DNA of 6,457 bases from an uncultured Clostridia bacterium (GTDB lineage Bacteria > Bacillota > Clostridia > Oscillospirales > Ruminococcaceae): contig CALDJI010000267.1 in NCBI GenBank assembly GCA_937901805.1, positions 1 to 6,457 of the forward strand, given 5' to 3'. The position numbers were made by a program, and so were the translations under genes. Positions 1-5,672 of this stretch are shown here, piece by piece. The notes under the pieces are model-generated. The model was not told where the DNA came from. It did not search any database and worked only from the letters and a program-made list of their open reading frames with translations. Numbering within the stretch: position 1 is the first letter of the stretch; every line of letters starts with the position of its first letter.

Positions 1-566
1 ATAAAACTGATTAACCCGCTGAAAAGAGAAGTCGTAAATGTGACAGTGGCATTTACGACGCCAACTGCACCCTTTTGCAGATAATCGGCAAAAGTTTCCA
101 TGTATTTTCCCCAGTTGATATCCAAACTGGAAAACCAGCTGCTGATGGTAGGCAGATGCTGTTCATATGTTTTCCACCATTCTTGAACCTGCGCGATAAA
201 TTCTGGAATCTGGTCTTTAATTAGGATAACCGTTTTTGCTACATCTGGTATGACCAGAAAAAAAATAAAAAAGATAATCAGCACAATCATAAGCAAAGTT
301 AAAGTTATGCTGATAGGACGGATTGCTTTTTTAAACCTTTTGTGTTTCCCATGGGCGGACAGGTTTTCTAAAAGGTGCTCTATCCGTTTCATGGGGACTT
401 TCATTATAAAAGCTAGGGCAAGACCGACTAAAAATGGCGTTAATAGACTGACTATTGTGCCAAGCATATCGAATACTTTGGAAAGATTGATCAGTGTCCA
501 AAACAGGACGACCCCAAAGGCCACAATCAGAAGAATCCGCTTTGTGTTTTTTTGATCCAGTTCCAT
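1..566 (-). CDS. AI-2E family transporter (permease), N-terminal part, cut by the left edge
   Basis: This is a polytopic inner-membrane protein of the AI-2E/YtvI-like permease family. Members export or exchange small solutes or ions, and the substrate here cannot be told. The first 188 residues are present and the C-terminal half lies outside the window. Hydrophobic segments fall at about residues 11-28, 33-56 and 82-108, followed by a soluble amphipathic stretch (about 110-165) and the start of another hydrophobic segment. The second segment has the family-like pattern PFLVGLALAF followed by MKVPMKRIE. The ATG at 566 is preceded by AAAGGA (577-582) with 10-nt spacing. A nearby ATG at 576 in another frame stops after 16 codons, so it is not the start. 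A sigma-A type promoter lies about 25 bp upstream. The gene is probably host backbone and unrelated to the inserted element. The family call is fairly sure and the substrate is unknown. Confidence 0.85.
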   Translation of the reverse strand, partial: MELDQKNTKRILLIVAFGVVLFWTLINLSKVFDMLGTIVSLLTPFLVGLALAFIMKVPMKRIEHLLENLSAHGKHKRFKKAIRPISITLTLLMIVLIIFFIFFLVIPDVAKTVILIKDQIPEFIAQVQEWWKTYEQHLPTISSWFSSLDINWGKYMETFADYLQKGAVGVVNATVTFTTSLFSGLISF

Positions 567-889
567 TTTTCAGCCATCCTTTCTGTCAACTTATTATACA
601 CGGTTTTCGCAGATCCTGTCCGATTTGTCTTCAGAATTTAAAAAAAATTAAGGATTTACCGTATTATGAATAAGCGATGCTGGTGCAGAAAATGAAACAA
701 ACTCTTCCCTTAAAAAATAATGTCATGGTTTCTTTTGCAGAATGCATGATAAAACAGCCATAACTCATCATATTCCGTTTTAATGAAAGAACATGGCAAG
801 ATGTACTCATAGAAAAATTCATTGGATATTTTGTTCGTTTTATGAACATCGTAAATTTCCGCTATTTTGCAGATTGCCGGAATACGCAG
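567..889. other. Intergenic region with no supported gene
   Basis: Apart from the AI-2E promoter and ribosome binding site at its left end, I see no gene here. The longest frame (664-849, minus, 61 codons) has no ribosome binding site and no recognisable protein character. A weak 5-bp hairpin TTCCG/CGGAA lies just downstream of the 106-residue gene (about 857-882) but has no T tract, so I do not call it a terminator. Confidence 0.5.
593..622 (-). promoter_or_regulatory. Sigma-A type promoter of the AI-2E transporter gene
   Basis: On the minus strand a perfect -10 box TATAAT (593-598) is preceded, after an 18-bp spacer, by CGGACA (617-622), which matches the last four bases of the TTGACA consensus. 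Predicted transcription starts near 586, giving a leader of about 20 nt that contains the AAAGGA ribosome binding site. Confidence 0.65.
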
Positions 890-1210
890 TTATACCTGAC
901 TGCTCATCAATTTTTTTCCATTCATATTGTACACTGAGAATTCCGCCTGTTTTATATCTTCCATTGGCAGACAAGACCACTGGCATAGTTCAATCAATCC
1001 CTGGCAGGGGGCAGGCAGTGGGAATTTTATTGTTTTGTGTTTCTTTTCCATGTATAAAACAGTTTGTGTATGGATACTATCCATTCCTTGCAGCAGAATG
1101 GTCAAATAGATCCCACCACGTTTTGCCGGCTGAAAATAGAGTTCTCCAGAAAATTCCGTATTTGCAAGGCAGCTTTTCAGAGAAATGTTAATTTCTTTAT
1201 GGAATATCAT
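890..1210 (-). CDS. Hypothetical 106-residue protein
   Basis: I do not recognise this protein. It starts at an ATG (1210) with a strong ribosome binding site AAGGGGAG (1221-1228) at 10-nt spacing, which is the main reason to believe it. It has no signal peptide or membrane segment. It alternates polar and hydrophobic residues in short stretches, suggesting beta structure, and has four cysteines (14, 69, 76, 80). It lies between the AI-2E gene and cotJC on the same strand. The cotJC terminator (1406-1445) separates it from cotJC, so it probably has its own promoter in 1230-1400. On the minus strand CATACACT (1249-1256) resembles a sporulation sigma-E -10 element, but I find no matching -35, so this is only a hint. 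The opposite-strand frame covering 793-1191 lacks a convincing ribosome binding site and is read as a shadow. Confidence 0.55.
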   Translation of the reverse strand: MIFHKEINISLKSCLANTEFSGELYFQPAKRGGIYLTILLQGMDSIHTQTVLYMEKKHKTIKFPLPAPCQGLIELCQWSCLPMEDIKQAEFSVYNMNGKKLMSSQV

Positions 1211-1405
1211 AGGATTTTCTCTCCCCTTAACAGATAAGAACTATTTCCAGTGTATGCACAGCTTATAAAAAAGGTGTTTTTATGAAAGCTGAGAACAGGA
1301 TATATAAAAATTAAAAAATTTAATATGCAAAGTTGGATAATTTTTCATTTCAATTCGCTGATTTTCGGTAAGTCAAAAGACGGATATAAATTTCTGTAAG
1401 GATAC

Positions 1406-1445
1406 AAAAATGGAAAGTTCACCGATTTGTCATGTGAACTTTCCA
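1406..1445 (-). terminator. Intrinsic terminator downstream of cotJC
   Basis: A perfect 12-bp inverted repeat, TGGAAAGTTCAC (1411-1422) and GTGAACTTTCCA (1434-1445), encloses an 11-nt loop. On the minus strand it is followed directly by five T (1406-1410). It begins 8 bp past the cotJC stop codon, which fits a terminator of the cotJ operon. Confidence 0.88.
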
Positions 1446-1453
1446 AGAAAAGA

Positions 1454-1879
1454 TTATTTTCTTTTTACTTTTGGATCAAAGGACGGGTTAAAAGCATAGA
1501 AGTTTTTGGAGTCCAGGCGATCCTGAGTGAGCCGGAGCGCTTCACCGAAACGTTGAAAGTGAACAATTTCCCTTTCTCGTAAAAATTTGATGGGATCACG
1601 GACATCCGGGTCATCGACCAGGCGCAGGATATTATCGTAAGTGGAGCGGGCTTTTTGTTCTGCTGCAAGATCCTCGGTGAGATCTGTGATAACGTCGCCT
1701 TTTGATTGAAAATAGGCGGCAGTAAAGGGTACGCCTGCGGCAGAAGCAGGATAAAGTCCAGTGGTATGGTCAACAAAATAAGAATCAAAACCCTGTTTTT
1801 TGATTTCTTCAGGCGTTAAGTTTCGTGTTAATTGGTATACAATCGCACAAATCATCTCGACATGCGCCAACTCTTCGGT
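1454..1879 (-). pseudogene. cotJC: Spore coat manganese catalase (CotJC type), 3' fragment interrupted by an inserted element
   Basis: This is the C-terminal 141 residues of a manganese-containing catalase of the CotJC family, a spore-coat protein made in the mother cell. It matches the family through TEELAHVEMI at its start, AAEQKAR and REREIVHFQRFGE. Family metal ligands are visible: Glu and His in EELAH, the Glu of AAEQKAR, and a His 33 residues later in IVHFQRF. That spacing equals the Glu148-His181 spacing of the Lactobacillus plantarum enzyme. The N-terminal part, about 65 residues with the first Glu ligand, is absent. Upstream of the ACC codon (1877-1879) the frame runs through TGT, CTA and CAT into TAA (1889-1891), and 5 bp beyond that stop is the recombinase stop codon (1896-1898). 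A TTG at 1870 could be read as a start, but it corresponds to an internal family leucine. The fragment itself has no frameshift, which fits a recent or reversible insertion rather than decay. Confidence 0.9.
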
Positions 1880-1891
1880 ACATAGATGTTA
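1876..1891. other. Probable attachment-site junction (host cotJC / element end)
   Basis: Recognisable CotJC coding (Thr-Glu-Glu-Leu-Ala-His) ends at about 1879, and element sequence begins between 1880 and 1890. The exact crossover cannot be fixed without the empty site. If the native glycine codon before Thr is GGT, the bases GTACC could belong to either side. A small dyad ACAT-AG-ATGT (1880-1889) sits at the junction. Its meaning is unclear. Confidence 0.6.
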
Positions 1892-1895
1892 TCAG

Positions 1896-3467
1896 TTATT
1901 TGCGAAGTTTGGGATAAAGGACAAGTTTGAAATCATCCGGATCGCCGTGCCAGCGGGTACTGTGCTCTTTTGTGTAGATGGCTTTTTCCAAGACTTGCTT
2001 GAGCATTTTGTTTTTAGCTTCAGGGGAAGAAAGAGTATTATAAACATTCAGTAGAGCGTCAATTTTTGGAATAATTTCTTTCTGCATTGCCTGCTGTTCA
2101 TTTATAACACGGGATTGTCGCTCTATCGATTTTATAGTTTCCTGTACTTTTTTCAGCTTTACAGTAATGGCTTTGGAACGCTCTAGAAATTCTTGGACAG
2201 AGTACACCTCTTGTTCCAGCAAAGTATGGATTCTATCCGATTGTTTAAGCAGCTTTTCTTCTTCGCTGCGCAGTACTGGAAGAGGGCTTTTGGAATTATC
2301 AGAAATAGGTTCTTTAGTATTATTCTCTATATGGATACAGTATTCGTTGGCCCAGCTTTGCAATCCTGCAAGAAGTTTCCTTTCTACCCGCTCAATGGTT
2401 GAGCCGACATTGGTACAGGTCGGTTCCCGGCAAATCAGATAATCCGGGCTGTTGCCAGGGGAAGGACGCCGCACCATTTTTCTGCCGCATTTTCCACAAA
2501 TAATCAGCCCGGAAAGGGGGTTTTTTGTCTTCTTATCCCCCGGATTCGGATTGATACTGCGCCGCTGTTCGATGAATTTTTGCGCCTGTTCAAAAATTTC
2601 TGCGGACAAAATTGGCTCATGCAAGCCGTTTTCTAGGATATAGTCTTCATTACGGGGACGGTGGCGCACAATTATCCCGTTGTCCATGGATTTTTTCACT
2701 GCCCTGCGCCCCCATCGTACTTTGCCAATATAGGTTGGATTACACAGGATATCCCGGATGGTAGAAGCAGTCCAAACAGTGCCACTGCGTGGAGGAATCC
2801 CCATCTCGTTGAGACGGCGAGCAATTCTGTTACATCCCAGACGGTATAAGATACCGGAATCGTCCTGCACGCCGTTGGTATACCACTGATAGATGAGCTG
2901 TACAATCTTGGCCTCCTCCGGCTGGGGAGAAAGCGTATATCCTTTATCATGGGGAATTTTGACACGTTGATAGCCATAAGGGGCGCGGTTTCCTGCAAAT
3001 TTGCCTTCTTTGACGGAGGCTGCGCGCCCAGCCTGCAACCGGCGGTTGATGGTTTTGTATTCACGCCGGGACATAAACAGGCCAAACTCAAAATACTCTT
3101 CATCAAATTCGTTGTTTGGATCATAGATTTTTGTTGGCGTGATAATTTTTGTACCGGAAAATTTGAATGTCTGGGCGACAAGTCCTTGATCCATCGTATC
3201 CCCACGGGCAAGACGTTCGATTTCCATGACCAGCACGCCGGACCAGATGCCTTGCCCAACTTCGGCAAGCAGTTTTTGCATCTGTGGGCGCGCCGCAATG
3301 GTTTCTCCGGACACGACTTCCCGGTAGATATCCGTGATTGTGAGGTCGAGCCGCCCAGAGAGTTCCAGCAGGGCTTTTTCATGGCGGGCAAGGGTTTCTC
3401 CCTCTCCACGCTGTTCTGCCTCTTCATCGGCTCTGGATTTCCTGAGGTAGATGACATACTGCTCCAT
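1896..3467 (-). CDS. Large serine recombinase (site-specific integrase/excisionase)
   Basis: This 523-residue enzyme cuts and rejoins DNA at att sites through a serine-DNA intermediate. The N-terminal resolvase domain (about 1-150) has the catalytic serine at residue 11 in YLRKSRADEE and the active-site arginine pair R85 and R88 in ERLARGD, with R60 in the RPQMQKLL segment. A recombinase domain follows (about 160-300, containing NRAPYGYQRV and NPTYIGKVRWG). Then comes a zinc ribbon (C324, C327, C346, C351) and a C-terminal coiled-coil stretch (about 400-470). All landmarks and the length fit an intact enzyme. The ATG at 3467 has a near-perfect ribosome binding site GGGAGGAGGAA (3474-3484) 6 nt upstream. 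The stop codon lies about 17 bp from the cotJC remnant and the gene has the orientation of cotJC. It most likely integrated this element and could excise it, probably with a directionality factor. An 85-bp spacer with a hairpin separates it from the upstream gene. Confidence 0.95.
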   Translation of the reverse strand: MEQYVIYLRKSRADEEAEQRGEGETLARHEKALLELSGRLDLTITDIYREVVSGETIAARPQMQKLLAEVGQGIWSGVLVMEIERLARGDTMDQGLVAQTFKFSGTKIITPTKIYDPNNEFDEEYFEFGLFMSRREYKTINRRLQAGRAASVKEGKFAGNRAPYGYQRVKIPHDKGYTLSPQPEEAKIVQLIYQWYTNGVQDDSGILYRLGCNRIARRLNEMGIPPRSGTVWTASTIRDILCNPTYIGKVRWGRRAVKKSMDNGIIVRHRPRNEDYILENGLHEPILSAEIFEQAQKFIEQRRSINPNPGDKKTKNPLSGLIICGKCGRKMVRRPSPGNSPDYLICREPTCTNVGSTIERVERKLLAGLQSWANEYCIHIENNTKEPISDNSKSPLPVLRSEEEKLLKQSDRIHTLLEQEVYSVQEFLERSKAITVKLKKVQETIKSIERQSRVINEQQAMQKEIIPKIDALLNVYNTLSSPEAKNKMLKQVLEKAIYTKEHSTRWHGDPDDFKLVLYPKLRK

Positions 3468-3497
3468 ATTGGCTTCCTCCTCCCGAATGATAAAAGT

Positions 3498-3538
3498 ACC
3501 GCCTTCTCCTGCGCCAACAGGGGAGGGCGGTTTTCTTT
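3498..3538. terminator. GC-rich hairpin, possibly a bidirectional terminator
   Basis: ACCGCCTTCTCCTG (3498-3511) pairs with CAGGGGAGGGCGGT (3518-3531) over 14 bp, with two G-U pairs and a 6-nt loop. On the plus strand it is followed by TTTTCTTT (3531-3538). On the minus strand it is followed by ACTTTTAT, a weaker U-rich tail. It sits between the stop of the coiled-coil gene and the start of the recombinase, so on the minus strand it could end the upstream transcript and limit read-through into the recombinase. Confidence 0.6.
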
Positions 3539-3552
3539 ATTGTACAAAGAAG

Positions 3553-3846
3553 CTATGCAGTCAATTTTGCTTCGATGGCAGCCAGACGGGACTGCAAATC
3601 ATCCATCTGGCGTTTGAGGTTTTCCGTTTCGCGTTCCAACTCCCATTGCTTTTCATGGGTGAGCTTGTAGCCGTCGAAAAGGGTATCAATCCGTTTGGTG
3701 ACTTCATTTTCAATGAAAACTCTCGTACGGGTTTCGGATTCCTCAATTTTTTGGTTTAGGCGGTTTTCCACGTCCTGGATTTCCTCTTTGACTTCTCCAA
3801 TGGCGGAAAAAAGCATTTGAAACTGTTCCAGCATTTCTTTATCCAT
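3553..3846 (-). CDS. Small coiled-coil protein, 97 residues, function unknown
   Basis: The protein is almost wholly charged and helical, with heptad-like spacing of hydrophobic residues in two blocks (about 5-45 and 65-95). A short conserved-looking segment, KRIDTLFDGYKLTHEKQ (about 51-67), lies between them. It has no membrane segment, signal peptide or cysteine. I recall similar small coiled-coil proteins in clostridial genomes but know no demonstrated function. The ATG at 3846 is preceded by AAAGGGGTG at a suitable distance. The frame stays open upstream to 4032, but that extension overlaps the GIY-YIG gene, has a poor composition and lacks a ribosome binding site. The gene lies 55 bp after the GIY-YIG stop and 85 bp before the recombinase on the same strand. 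That position makes an accessory role in recombination or its control possible, but this is inference only. Confidence 0.75.
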   Translation of the reverse strand: MDKEMLEQFQMLFSAIGEVKEEIQDVENRLNQKIEESETRTRVFIENEVTKRIDTLFDGYKLTHEKQWELERETENLKRQMDDLQSRLAAIEAKLTA

Positions 3847-3873
3847 TGTGTTCACCCCTTTGTAATCTATACC

Positions 3874-3889
3874 CCCTGTGAAAACAGGG
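3874..3889. other. Short perfect hairpin between the GIY-YIG and coiled-coil genes
   Basis: CCCTGT (3874-3879) and ACAGGG (3884-3889) form a perfect 6-bp stem, with a GAAA loop on the plus strand. There is no T tract on either side. It lies about 25 bp upstream of the coiled-coil gene's start codon on the minus strand and could be an mRNA-processing structure, an operator half-pair, or chance. Confidence 0.35.
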
Positions 3890-3901
3890 CTAAGTAGAAG
3901 A

Positions 3902-5425
3902 TTATTCTTCGTCAGAATAATCGCTGTCATCCTCATAATCATAGCTGATGCTGTCAACAGGTTCATCGATTGACATACTTTGATGATACTGCTCTGCGGC
4001 CATTGTACGAACAAACTCTGCAGTTGGATCAAACTCTTGCACTAACTCTTCTAATTCATCTAATGTGACTTTGAAAAACTCTTTTCTCAGGTTGACCTTA
4101 TTAACCCGTTTTTCATTTAAGCGTTTATGTATAGTATTTTCCAAATCAACCGCATTGTTTGAAAAAATGAAGCTGTGGACGTCAAATGGGAATGGCACAC
4201 TGGCGCTGCCAAGTTCATCTACGCGCTCCTGCGGCTCAAGTCGGCGCGTCATTCCAATTTTGAAAACATCGTCCCCAAAAGAACCCAGATTACTAATGAC
4301 GTAAACATAACCGGCTTGACCGTTTTGCAGCCTCGTGATATCCTCTTTCTTTTTCTCTACTTCACCAAGCTGTAATTGCAGTTCTTGAATCCGAGCCTGT
4401 AATGCAGCAACTTTATCATCGTCAGTTGTTTTTGTGAGCTGGTCTTTTAAGCTGTTCATTTCTGCGTGATATTTACTTTCTTCTTTTTCAATTTTTTCAC
4501 GCTCTTGCAAAAGACGCTTTCTTTCTTCTGCTTCCTGACGCATTTGCTCTCGAATAGCACGCTGTTCTTCTTTGATCTGCTCCTTTTTCACATAATATTC
4601 ATATTCGATTTTTACGGCTTCTAAGAAATAATATTCAATTTCGCCTATGAACTTGGTCAAAGTTGAAGCGATAGTCTGATTCCCATCCATCGCAATTTTT
4701 AAATACTTTGCAGTGATCAGCTTAATATTTGAAAAGGCGTCTTCCAATTTTCCGTATTTCAAACTAAACAAAACATTCTGAAGTTCTGCTTTCAAGGCAA
4801 TTACCATTAAACGATAAATGGCAGCATTTGTCTTTGTAGTGTATCGGCTTTGATATTTTGCCAAGGTTTCTTCAATTTGTTTTGAATTTTGATTATATAA
4901 TTTGCGCAGCTGGCGGATGTCCATACTGTGGAGTTTTAAAACCACAGTTGGTTCCAGCAACTCGTCAAGGACGGCAATTGTTTTAGGTACTTCAAACCCC
5001 TGTTCCGACGCATCCATTGTTGAGTATGTATTCAGGGCATATTCCATGCTTCTGTAAACATTTTTGATTTTGGTTGAACGGGTGATGGTAGAATTCAGCG
5101 AGCGGTTCGCTTTCTCTATCTGCTTTTCTAATTCGGATGACTTGGTTCTTAAATCTGCAAGTTTTTGAGTGTCCAGATCTAGTTCAATCTGTTTTTGATC
5201 CCACAACATCTGGAGTTCTTGCTTCCCAGCACTTTGCGCGGAGATTTTGATATCCTCATAAAGCTTCTTTTGGTCAGAAAGAGTATTTTGCAGTTCTTTG
5301 ATTTCTGATTCCAGTTTGGATTTTTGATTTTCATAATAGGTAAGACTTTGACAATTTGGACAAAGACCCTGTGCATTTAAATGTAGAAAGAAACCTTTTC
5401 GACCGCATCTTTTACAGGTTTTCAT
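3902..5425 (-). CDS. Zinc-ribbon / coiled-coil protein with C-terminal T5orf172-type GIY-YIG domain
   Basis: This protein has 507 residues. The N-terminus is a small zinc ribbon with Cys4, Cys7, Cys22 and Cys25 as two CxxC pairs. A coiled coil follows (about 30-110), then a helical region (about 120-275) like the DUF4041 part often joined to this nuclease-like domain. A second, highly charged coiled coil covers about 280-365. The C-terminal domain (about 372-465) reads GYVYVISN, then FKIGMTRR, QERVDELGSAS, LENTIHKRL and RKEFF, the pattern of T5orf172/Mug113 GIY-YIG domains. Candidate catalytic residues are Tyr373 or Tyr375, Arg401 and Glu429. The tail is acidic (about 496-507). Members occur in phages and mobile elements, and nuclease activity is plausible but not established for this branch. 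The start at 5425 is chosen for AAAGGGGAA (5432-5440) 6 nt upstream and because the zinc ribbon begins there. An upstream in-frame codon at 5521 would add 32 residues inside the promoter/RNA region. Confidence 0.85.
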   Translation of the reverse strand: MKTCKRCGRKGFFLHLNAQGLCPNCQSLTYYENQKSKLESEIKELQNTLSDQKKLYEDIKISAQSAGKQELQMLWDQKQIELDLDTQKLADLRTKSSELEKQIEKANRSLNSTITRSTKIKNVYRSMEYALNTYSTMDASEQGFEVPKTIAVLDELLEPTVVLKLHSMDIRQLRKLYNQNSKQIEETLAKYQSRYTTKTNAAIYRLMVIALKAELQNVLFSLKYGKLEDAFSNIKLITAKYLKIAMDGNQTIASTLTKFIGEIEYYFLEAVKIEYEYYVKKEQIKEEQRAIREQMRQEAEERKRLLQEREKIEKEESKYHAEMNSLKDQLTKTTDDDKVAALQARIQELQLQLGEVEKKKEDITRLQNGQAGYVYVISNLGSFGDDVFKIGMTRRLEPQERVDELGSASVPFPFDVHSFIFSNNAVDLENTIHKRLNEKRVNKVNLRKEFFKVTLDELEELVQEFDPTAEFVRTMAAEQYHQSMSIDEPVDSISYDYEDDSDYSDEE

Positions 5426-5450
5426 ACAAAATTCCCCTTTTTTCGCAAAT

Positions 5451-5460
5451 TCGACAGACA
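5451..5460 (+). repeat. Direct repeat, copy 1 (TCGACAGACA)
   Basis: The sequence TCGACAGACA, preceded by GCAAAT, recurs exactly 120 bp downstream at 5571-5580. This copy covers the -35 region of the promoter for the small RNA. Confidence 0.7.
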
Positions 5461-5484
5461 AAAGTATGACGAATCTGCTATAAT
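5455..5484 (+). promoter_or_regulatory. Sigma-A type promoter of the predicted small RNA
   Basis: A perfect -10 box TATAAT (5479-5484) lies 18 bp downstream of CAGACA (5455-5460), which matches four of six bases of TTGACA. Predicted start is near 5491. No coding gene of normal size follows before the terminator at 5528-5565. The promoter points away from the divergent GIY-YIG gene and overlaps the probable leader or promoter region of that gene. Confidence 0.65.
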
Positions 5485-5490
5485 GTATTA

Positions 5491-5565
5491 CGAGGGGCAG
5501 ACTTGGAATGGAGCCACTCACTTACGGACCGTCTCGGTGTTGGTAGCGCCGGGGCGGTTTTTTTT
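5491..5565 (+). ncRNA. Predicted small RNA of about 75 nt (or very short leader transcript)
   Basis: The RNA is inferred from a consensus promoter and a strong terminator about 75 nt apart, with no ordinary gene between. Two stem-loops are predicted. The 5' one is GAGGGGC (5492-5498) with GCCACTC (5513-5519), 7 positions with one mismatch, and the 3' one is the terminator hairpin. A 12-codon frame (5508-5546, beginning MEPLTYG) has a possible ribosome binding site GAGGGG (5492-5497) inside the first stem, and its stop codon lies in the terminator loop. It could therefore be a leader peptide instead. The RNA is antisense to whatever part of the GIY-YIG leader extends above 5491. I cannot match it to a known RNA family. 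Target and function are unknown. Confidence 0.55.
5528..5565 (+). terminator. Strong intrinsic terminator of the small RNA
   Basis: ACCGTCTCGGTG (5528-5539) pairs with CGCCGGGGCGGT (5547-5558) over 12 bp, including three G-U pairs, around a 7-nt loop. It runs straight into eight T (5558-5565). It has no T tract on the minus strand, so it acts only on plus-strand transcription. Confidence 0.88.
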
Positions 5566-5570
5566 GCAAA

Positions 5571-5580
5571 TCGACAGACA
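5571..5580 (+). repeat. Direct repeat, copy 2 (TCGACAGACA)
   Basis: This is the second copy of the 10-bp repeat, preceded by GCAAA, just after the small-RNA terminator. It covers the -35 region of the probable promoter of the metallopeptidase gene. Confidence 0.7.
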
Positions 5581-5603
5581 TCTACAAATTAGACGGCTAA
5601 AAT
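5575..5603 (+). promoter_or_regulatory. Probable promoter of the ImmA/IrrE-type gene
   Basis: CAGACA (5575-5580) is followed, after 17 bp, by TAAAAT (5598-5603), a five-of-six match to the -10 consensus. The arrangement copies the upstream small-RNA promoter, with the same -35 inside the same 10-bp repeat. The predicted leader is about 60 nt and ends in the ribosome binding site GAGGTGAT (5661-5668). Confidence 0.55.
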
Positions 5604-5672
5604 ATGAATTGGAAAAATTTGTGTAATGATTATTTCAGGAATACTGATTAAAATCATGATGAGGTGATAGTG

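Noticed and set aside
250..555. 101-codon open frame on the plus strand
   Set aside because: It is antisense to the AI-2E permease gene, whose hydrophobic segments and family pattern are clear.
664..849. 61-codon open frame on the minus strand
   Set aside because: There is no ribosome binding site before its start and its composition is that of AT-rich non-coding DNA.
793..1191. 132-codon open frame on the plus strand
   Set aside because: It is rich in Cys and aromatic residues, has no convincing ribosome binding site, and overlaps the minus-strand 106-residue gene, which has a strong one.
1249..1256. Sigma-E promoter for the 106-residue gene
   Set aside because: The CATACACT box matches a -10 element, but no -35 element is found at the proper distance, so it is noted only as a hint.
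2696..3547. 283-codon open frame on the minus strand
   Set aside because: It overlaps the serine recombinase in another frame on the same strand. The recombinase has all family motifs and a strong ribosome binding site, while this frame has no recognisable protein character.
2949..3617. 222-codon open frame on the plus strand
   Set aside because: It is antisense to the 5' half of the recombinase and runs through the intergenic hairpin. It looks like a reverse-strand shadow with no convincing start signal.
3847..4032. N-terminal extension of the coiled-coil protein
   Set aside because: The extra 62 residues overlap the end of the GIY-YIG gene and have no start signal. The ATG at 3846 has a strong ribosome binding site.
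5426..5521. N-terminal extension of the GIY-YIG protein by 32 residues
   Set aside because: It would translate the promoter and small-RNA region, has a weak start context, and the zinc ribbon begins exactly at the better-supported start at 5425.
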